A stretch of 64,000 nucleotides of DNA, from NCBI RefSeq assembly GCF_900109575.1, contig NZ_FOAF01000002.1:62001-126000 (forward strand), given 5' to 3'. This stretch comes from Olivibacter domesticus. GTDB lineage: Bacteria > Bacteroidota > Bacteroidia > Sphingobacteriales > Sphingobacteriaceae. Below are positions 63,171-64,000 of the stretch, piece by piece; the first letter of the stretch is position 1; each line of letters begins with the position of its first letter. A model generated the notes under the pieces. It saw nothing but the letters and a program-made list of their open reading frames with translations, did not search any database and was not told the origin of the DNA. A program made the translations under genes and the position numbers.

Positions 63171-64000
63171 CTAATAGATCACTTTTTCTTTCTTAATCAG
63201 TCTGTTAAAACTATTTAACGCTCTTTTTGACAACAGTGATGCGTTCGCTTCATCGTAACAATCGGCAAAAGACTTATCTTGACAAATTGTTTGTATTGCA
63301 ATAGCTGCATTACACAGAACGACATTGTTCTGTGCAGTTGTTCCAGTGCCGTTTAAAACAGCAATAAAAATCCCGGCCGCTTGCTCAATAGTTTCCCCTC
63401 CCTGTATTTCATTTGCACCTACCTTATTAAATCCAAGCTTATCCAACGGTATATAACGTTCACCTGAATTGCCGATCACTTTAAAATCACTTGTTAGCGA
63501 TATTTCATCATAACCATCTAGGGCATGCAATATTGAATATTGTTTAGTTGTTTTTTGATAAAGGTAACCGTAAAGTCGAGCTAATTCTAAGCTAAACACA
63601 CCTACTGATTGATAAATCGGTTCGGCAGGATTCACTAAAGGTCCCAACATATTGAAAAAAGTTTTCACACCCAATTCACGACGTATAGGTGCTACAGTTT
63701 TCATCGCTGGATGAAACAATGGTGCATGCAAAAAACATATATTTGCTTCATTTAGACTTCTAGAAACCTCATCAAGTTCATTTGTAAACTGATAACCCAA
63801 ATATTCAATAACATTAGAAGACCCGCATCCGGATGAAACACCATAATTACCATGCTTTGCTACATGGTACCCTGCACCCGCAACCACAAAAGATGCCAGT
63901 GTGGATATATTAAAAGTATTTTTTCCATCACCACCAGTACCACATAAATCAATTAATTTATAGTCCTTAAAATCGACCTTTAAGCATAAGTCCAACATCG
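63171..64000 (-). CDS. trpD: Anthranilate phosphoribosyltransferase, partial (5' end outside window)
   Basis: Transfers phosphoribose from PRPP to anthranilate. About 275 residues are present, running off the window edge; the Met at 63998 is probably internal. The PRPP-binding GTGG motif is in DLCGTGGDGKNTFNISTLASFVVAGAG, and the HGNYGVSSGCGSSNVIEYLG and FFNMLGPLVNPAEP blocks are typical. First gene visible of the trp run trpD-F-B-A. Confidence 0.95.
   Translation of the reverse strand, partial: MLDLCLKVDFKDYKLIDLCGTGGDGKNTFNISTLASFVVAGAGYHVAKHGNYGVSSGCGSSNVIEYLGYQFTNELDEVSRSLNEANICFLHAPLFHPAMKTVAPIRRELGVKTFFNMLGPLVNPAEPIYQSVGVFSLELARLYGYLYQKTTKQYSILHALDGYDEISLTSDFKVIGNSGERYIPLDKLGFNKVGANEIQGGETIEQAAGIFIAVLNGTGTTAQNNVVLCNAAIAIQTICQDKSFADCYDEANASLLSKRALNSFNRLIKKEKVIY

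Overview
The window is a 64 kb piece of a low-GC chromosome from the phylum Bacteroidota, most likely family Sphingobacteriaceae (relatives of Pedobacter, Sphingobacterium or Olivibacter). The reasons are Bacteroidota-type -7 promoter boxes (TAnnTTTG) in front of many genes, few Shine-Dalgarno sequences, a SusC/SusD outer-membrane pair, a separated ftsE, DUF4369/TlpA-type and SusD lipoproteins, and a CcmF/CcmE heme pair. The family placement is inference. Almost everything is ordinary chromosomal housekeeping; the only clear mobile element is one GC-rich IS110-family insertion sequence.

Layout. 1-5.1 kb: 3' end of clpB, then a hybrid histidine kinase and an NtrC-type sigma-54 activator that run tail to tail with overlapping stop codons. 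5.2-8.6 kb: a cation/proton antiporter and isocitrate dehydrogenase in one minus-strand unit. 8.9-13 kb: a MerR regulator, fructose-1,6-bisphosphatase, and a minus-strand cluster of DUF2520 oxidoreductase, KdsC-like phosphatase, Maf and YfcE-like phosphodiesterase. 13-16.5 kb: CcmF-like heme lyase, CcmE of the CxxxY type, and ArfB. 16.6-18.4 kb: an 11-bp tandem array and the IS110 element with a structured leader that is a candidate bridge RNA. 18.5-21.3 kb: cmk and rpsA. 21.4-30.2 kb: a small glycan-use locus (GH3 glycosidase, SusD, SusC, ROK regulator). 30.4-35.7 kb: ychF, tRNA-Arg(CCG) with a duplicated 3' end, then small accessory genes (DoxX, DinB, a lipoprotein, YdeI/DUF1905, Crp-type regulator, YceI). 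35.9-39.7 kb: a 67-residue small protein plus ftsE, grpE-dnaJ, and an outer-membrane barrel. 39.8-50.6 kb: ABC exporter pair, HAD phosphatase, PBP1A, a large protease/propeller/Omp85-like protein, a degenerate GIY-YIG protein divergent from a LexA-like regulator, and hydroxyacyl-CoA dehydrogenase. 50.7-59 kb: RluA-type pseudouridine synthase, a GAF histidine kinase and PhoB-type regulator, a TlpA lipoprotein, alaS and an M20 dipeptidase. 59-64 kb: an MFS transporter and trpA-B-F-D, the last cut by the window end.

The observations I rate highest are: the IS110 leader as a bridge-RNA candidate; the 1043-residue fusion of a HExxH peptidase, a TolB-like propeller and an Omp85-like barrel; sigma-54-like promoters in front of grpE-dnaJ and an outer-membrane protein gene that share GACAAATA/CTGACA words; the tRNA-Arg 3'-end duplication as an integration scar; CcmE with Cys in place of the heme-binding His; and a group of genes whose -7 box ends only 6-8 nt before the start codon, implying leaderless transcripts. 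I see no CRISPR array, prophage or obvious defence island.
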